Assembly: GCA_028869355.1 (NCBI GenBank)
Contig: JAGWSK010000016.1
Span: forward strand, 1 to 24,644
Length of the DNA: 24,644 bases
Direction of reading: 5' to 3'
From: Alphaproteobacteria bacterium
GTDB lineage: Bacteria > Pseudomonadota > Alphaproteobacteria > Micropepsales > Micropepsaceae
The notes below the pieces were generated by a model. The model was not told the origin of the DNA. It worked only from the letters and a program-made list of their open reading frames with translations, and did no database searches. Within the stretch, counting starts at the first letter, position 1. Each line of letters starts with the position of its first letter. Of the stretch, positions 21,215-24,644 are shown in pieces. The translations under genes were made by a program, and so were the position numbers.

Positions 21215-21985
21215 TCAAGGCCCGTTTGCGGCGAACGCGTAGCCGTGCCGTTGGTCCTGCGATATCTCTGTGACCAGTTTGCGCAGGATCGCGTCGGCGT
21301 ATTGATCATAAGTCTTCGCCACAATTGCGAACGCGCCAGGTCCACCGATCACGTTCTTCCGGTAATACTGGTCCAGGTCGTGTTCGACGGTCAGAATTGG
21401 CAGTCCATTGATCTGGATTCCCTGACGCACCGCATCGTCACGCGCCTGTTCCGCCGGCCGGCCGATATTGTTGGCGCCGTCGCCGGAGACATCGATGACG
21501 CGCTTGGTGCCGCGAAAAGGATTCGTGGCCATGGCCATGACGGAATAATCGATCGCGCCCGAAATCGATGTTCCGCCGCCCATCAGCCGCCGCGGCGCGG
21601 CTTCAATCGCGGCCGCCACACGCCCCGCGGAAAATTCGTCGTTGACGTAGGTCCAGGGAACCATCACTTCCTGTTGCGGCGGGCCAGTCCATTGCAGCAT
21701 GAACACGGCGATCGCCCGATGGTCGCCGGCGCGAATGGCATTCAGTACCTTCTGGTTGCGAAATGCGGCGGCAAATCCCCGCTTCTGCAATTCGAACCGG
21801 TCATCATCGACACTGCCCGAAGCGTCGATCGCCAGGATCAATTCGACATCGACCTCGGTTTTGCCGGAAGCCCGGGCGTTCGGTGGACTGGATGAGGCGA
21901 CAACAAACAGGACGGCCGCGGCGAATGCCGCCGCGATCACCAAAGACAGCCCCCCGCGAGGGCGACGCGACTGATCCCCGTCCAT
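21215..21985 (-). CDS. DUF1194 secreted VWA-like protein, copy 2
   Basis: A 256-residue exported protein (261 if the upstream ATG at 22000 is used). The signal segment is about residues 11-36, fairly long, with Arg before the hydrophobic core; the cut may be near ARA, or the segment may stay as an anchor. The DUF1194 domain starts at about residue 44. The MIDAS residues are DASGS (54-58), Thr in GGGTSISGAIDYS, and Asp in DVSGDGANNIGRP. It lacks the Cys-containing linker of copy 1. I favour the ATG at 21985, with GAGGGG 7 bases upstream. mgtA lies just upstream on the same strand (stop at 22067), so the pair may be read from the mgtA message. No partner genes such as an AAA+ MoxR ATPase, common beside other VWA proteins, are present. 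Confidence 0.92.
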   Translation of the reverse strand: MDGDQSRRPRGGLSLVIAAAFAAAVLFVVASSSPPNARASGKTEVDVELILAIDASGSVDDDRFELQKRGFAAAFRNQKVLNAIRAGDHRAIAVFMLQWTGPPQQEVMVPWTYVNDEFSAGRVAAAIEAAPRRLMGGGTSISGAIDYSVMAMATNPFRGTKRVIDVSGDGANNIGRPAEQARDDAVRQGIQINGLPILTVEHDLDQYYRKNVIGGPGAFAIVAKTYDQYADAILRKLVTEISQDQRHGYAFAANGP

Positions 21986-22066
21986 CCCTGAACCCCTCAT
22001 TGCCCGGTAAACTGAAATATCGTGTCCTTCAGCGCAAGGGCAGCAGGTTCAGAATTCGCTCTGTCT

Positions 22067-24643
22067 TTAAAGCCACTGATGAAACCGGCTGATGTAAAAC
22101 CGCTTCACGATCTGCGTCAGAGTGCAGTAGCAGAGCAGAATTCCCACCAGCCACGGAAAATAGGCCAGTGGCAGGGCGACCATGCCGAGCTGAGCCCCCA
22201 CCGGCGTAAACGGCAATATGATTCCCAGCGCCATAATGCTGGCGGTGAGTGAAATCACCGGTGTCGACGCACGGCTCTGGATGAACGGGATCTGCTGCGT
22301 CCGGATCATATGCACGATGAGTGTTTGCGTCAGCAGGCCGACCACGAACCAGCCGGTCTGAAACAATGACTGCTGCGCCGATGTCTGTGCGCCAAAGACG
22401 AACCACATCACGGCGAACGTCACGACATCGAAGATCGAGCTGATCGGGCCGATGAACACCATGAACCGCGCCAGTCCGCCTGCATCCCACTTGCGCGGCG
22501 CCTTCAGATAATCGCGGTCCACATCGTCCCACGGAATCGAGACCTGCGAAATATCGTAAAGCAGATTCTGGGTCAAAAGCTGAATCGGCAGCATCGGCAG
22601 GAACGGCAGGACCGAGCTTGCGATCAGTACACTGAACACATTCCCGAAATTGGAACTGGCCGTCATCTTGATGTATTTGTTGATGTTCGCGAAAGTCTTG
22701 CGGCCTTCGATGACAGCCTCTTCGAGCACCATCAGGCTGCGTTCGAGCAGGATGATGTCCGCCGATTCCTTCGCCACATCGACGGCGCTATCGACGGAAA
22801 TCCCGACATCGGCGTCTTTCAGCGCCGCCGCATCGTTGATCCCGTCGCCGAGATAACCAACCGTATGGCCGCGGGTCTTCAGCGCCCGGATCACGCGCGA
22901 CTTCTGCAGCGGAGACATCTTGGCAAAAATCGTTGTGTGTTCGGCGTGCTGCGCCAGTTCATCGTCGGAGAGAGCTTCAACCTCACGGCCGAGCAGGACC
23001 CCTTCGACCGCAAGCGCGACTTCGCGGCAGATCTTTCGCGTGACGACGTCGTTGTCGCCCGTAATGATCTTGACGGCGATGCCGTGCTCGGCGAGCGCCG
23101 CTATTGCCTGGTGCGCTGTTTCCTTGGGCGGATCGAGGAATGCCACATAACCTGCCAGCGTTAGCTCCGTCTCGTCGGCGATCGTATAGGTGCGGTCTTC
23201 GGCGGGCATCCACTTGTAGGCCACGGCGAGGGCGCGCAACCCATCCTCGTTGAGGTCGCGGGTGAAGGCGCGCGCCTCGGTTCGCGCTTCGTCCGTGAAC
23301 GGTATGATTTCACCGGCGCCGCCGCAATTGGTGTCGGCCGACGCGCACAGCGGCATCAATTCCTCGATTGCACCCTTGCAAATCAGAAGATTGCGATTGC
23401 CGCCATTGCGCACCACCACCGACATGCGGCGCCGCACGAAATCAAACGGGATTTCATCCACTTTACGGAAGTGCCGGACATCATCGGTCACGCCGTGAAG
23501 ACCGGCATATTCCAGCACCGCGACATCCATCAGGTTCTTCAACCCGGTCTGATGAAAACTGTTGAGCCAGGCAAAGGCCAGAACCTCCCCGTTTTCCTCG
23601 CCATGAAGGTCGAGGTGCTTTTCGAGAATCACCTTGTTCTGGGTCAATGTGCCCGTCTTATCCGTGCACAGAATATCCATCGCGCCGAAATTCTGGATCG
23701 CGTTCAGCCGCTTCACGATCGTTTTGCGATGGGCCATTGCGACCGCCCCTTTGGCCAGATTGGCGGTTACGATCATCGGCAGCATTTCGGGGGTCAGACC
23801 GACCGCCACCGACACGGCGAACAGCAGGGCTTCGAGCCAGTTATTTTTGGTGAAGCCGTTGATCAGGAATACCACCGGCGTCATGGCCGCGATAAAGCGG
23901 ATCAGGAGCCAACTGACACGGCTGATGCCGATATCGAAGCTGGTCAGCGGCCGCGCGCCGGCGATGTCCCGCGCCACCGCACCAAAATAGGTTGAATCAC
24001 CGGTCACCGCGACCACGGCGGTGCCGGTGCCGCTGACGACGTTCGAACCCATGAAACAGATGGTTTCCAGATCGAGCGGGCCGCGCTGCGCGTCAGAGGC
24101 ACCCGGCCGAACAAGCGGCGCGGGGTGTTTCTCCACCGGGATCGACTCCCCGGTCAGCATGGCCTGGCTGACGAACAGGTCTTTTGCCGCCAATACCCGC
24201 ACATCGGCGGGGATCATATCGCCGGCGGCCAGCATCACGATGTCGCCAGGCACGAGTTCGGAAATCGGGATTTCAACCGCCCGCTCCGCACCGGCACGCA
24301 AAACCGCGGTCGTCGACCGCACCATGGCCTTCAGCTCTTCGGCCGCCTTGTTGGAGCGATATTCCTGCCAGAACCGCAAAAGCGTGCTGAGCAGAACCAT
24401 GGTCATCAGGACGATGATGGTCCGGAATGAGCGGTCTTCCGGCGCTGCAAAAATCACGTCGGTGAAAAGCGATACAAGGCTGACCGCAAACAGCACGCCG
24501 TTGAACGGAGTGATGAACGCCCAAAACAGCTGCGAATACCAGGTCGGCGGCCGCTCATGCGTGATCTCGTTCACCCCGAACTGATCGCGCCGCTCCTCAA
24601 CCTGTTCTTCGGTCAGCCCCTGGCGGGCAGAATCCAGACGGAG
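22067..24643 (-). CDS. mgtA: Magnesium-transporting P-type ATPase, 5' end beyond window
   Basis: A P3B ATPase that imports Mg2+ across the inner membrane. The frame is open to the right edge: upstream of the apparent GTG at 24574 it reads RQGLTEEQVEERRDQFGVNE, typical of the N-terminal domain, so the start lies outside the window. Visible motifs in order are TGES (actuator), the membrane segment with GLTPEMLPMIV, the phosphorylation site DKTGTLT with Asp encoded at 23660-23662, nucleotide-binding-domain KGA, TGDN, and GDGINDAAALKDADVGIS. C-terminal helices follow, with QNLLYDISQVSIPWDDVD, close to MgtA/MgtB, which separates it from Ca2+ and H+ pumps. No MgtC or PhoP-type gene is in view, and any leader riboswitch would be outside the window. 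The two DUF1194 genes follow on the same strand. Confidence 0.96.
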   Translation of the reverse strand, partial: LRLDSARQGLTEEQVEERRDQFGVNEITHERPPTWYSQLFWAFITPFNGVLFAVSLVSLFTDVIFAAPEDRSFRTIIVLMTMVLLSTLLRFWQEYRSNKAAEELKAMVRSTTAVLRAGAERAVEIPISELVPGDIVMLAAGDMIPADVRVLAAKDLFVSQAMLTGESIPVEKHPAPLVRPGASDAQRGPLDLETICFMGSNVVSGTGTAVVAVTGDSTYFGAVARDIAGARPLTSFDIGISRVSWLLIRFIAAMTPVVFLINGFTKNNWLEALLFAVSVAVGLTPEMLPMIVTANLAKGAVAMAHRKTIVKRLNAIQNFGAMDILCTDKTGTLTQNKVILEKHLDLHGEENGEVLAFAWLNSFHQTGLKNLMDVAVLEYAGLHGVTDDVRHFRKVDEIPFDFVRRRMSVVVRNGGNRNLLICKGAIEELMPLCASADTNCGGAGEIIPFTDEARTEARAFTRDLNEDGLRALAVAYKWMPAEDRTYTIADETELTLAGYVAFLDPPKETAHQAIAALAEHGIAVKIITGDNDVVTRKICREVALAVEGVLLGREVEALSDDELAQHAEHTTIFAKMSPLQKSRVIRALKTRGHTVGYLGDGINDAAALKDADVGISVDSAVDVAKESADIILLERSLMVLEEAVIEGRKTFANINKYIKMTASSNFGNVFSVLIASSVLPFLPMLPIQLLTQNLLYDISQVSIPWDDVDRDYLKAPRKWDAGGLARFMVFIGPISSIFDVVTFAVMWFVFGAQTSAQQSLFQTGWFVVGLLTQTLIVHMIRTQQIPFIQSRASTPVISLTASIMALGIILPFTPVGAQLGMVALPLAYFPWLVGILLCYCTLTQIVKRFYISRFHQWL

Positions 24644-24644
24644 C

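Noticed and set aside
21184..21345. Extended N-terminus for DUF1194 copy 1
   Set aside because: It would overlap copy 2, add 54 residues before a complete signal peptide, and ignore a well-placed GGGAG before the ATG at 21183.

Overview
The window is GC-rich, densely coded bacterial chromosome. The families present point to an alphaproteobacterium: IalB beside rlmN and argG, an HtrA protease followed by an OmpR-type regulator and its kinase, DUF1194, DUF6356, and the Rhizobium etli-type asparaginase. I cannot fix the order or genus. I see no tRNA or rRNA gene, insertion sequence, prophage or CRISPR array.

Layout. 1-4.1 kb is a MalM-like lipoprotein gene whose 3' end runs into a minus-strand envelope-stress unit (htrA-like protease, response regulator, histidine kinase). 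4.2-6.2 kb, plus strand, has an orphan MlaC-like phospholipid carrier, an AT-richer gap, a sulfotransferase-like gene and a heptad-repeat hairpin. 6.2-9.9 kb is mostly secreted proteins: a tandem GlcG/HbpS-domain protein, a small unknown, and two adjacent members of an uncharacterised secreted family; a third member lies at 14.4-15.3 kb on the other strand. 10-11.2 kb holds an unlisted 42-codon ORF with its own terminator, then a DedA transporter overlapped by a small membrane protein gene. 11.4-14.3 kb (minus) is a TPR protein, then a methyltransferase overlapping argG, which starts with TTG.

15.3-18.5 kb carries an Lrp/AsnC regulator with two palindromic sites in its promoter region, a divergent DUF6356 gene overlapping the 3' end of rlmN, an IalB-like protein and a SpoU-type RNA methyltransferase. 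18.6-20.3 kb has a class 3 L-asparaginase, a DUF6491-like protein and a GlsB/YeaQ membrane protein. 20.4-24.6 kb (minus) has two tandem secreted DUF1194 (VWA-like) proteins downstream of mgtA, a magnesium-transport P-type ATPase that runs off the right edge.

Overall theme. Much of the window is envelope and secreted-protein biology: the stress protease with its two-component system, lipid carrier, flippase-like DedA, MgtA and at least ten exported proteins. A few housekeeping genes (argG, rlmN, SpoU methyltransferase) are set among them. I did not find a convincing multi-gene novel system. The most under-described items are the three-member secreted family with a shared Asp-Phe C-terminus, the 42-residue ORF, and several compact nucleic-acid structures: the heptad hairpin, the Lrp site pair, the htrA-regulator stem-loop and the ATG-TGA-TTG argG start.
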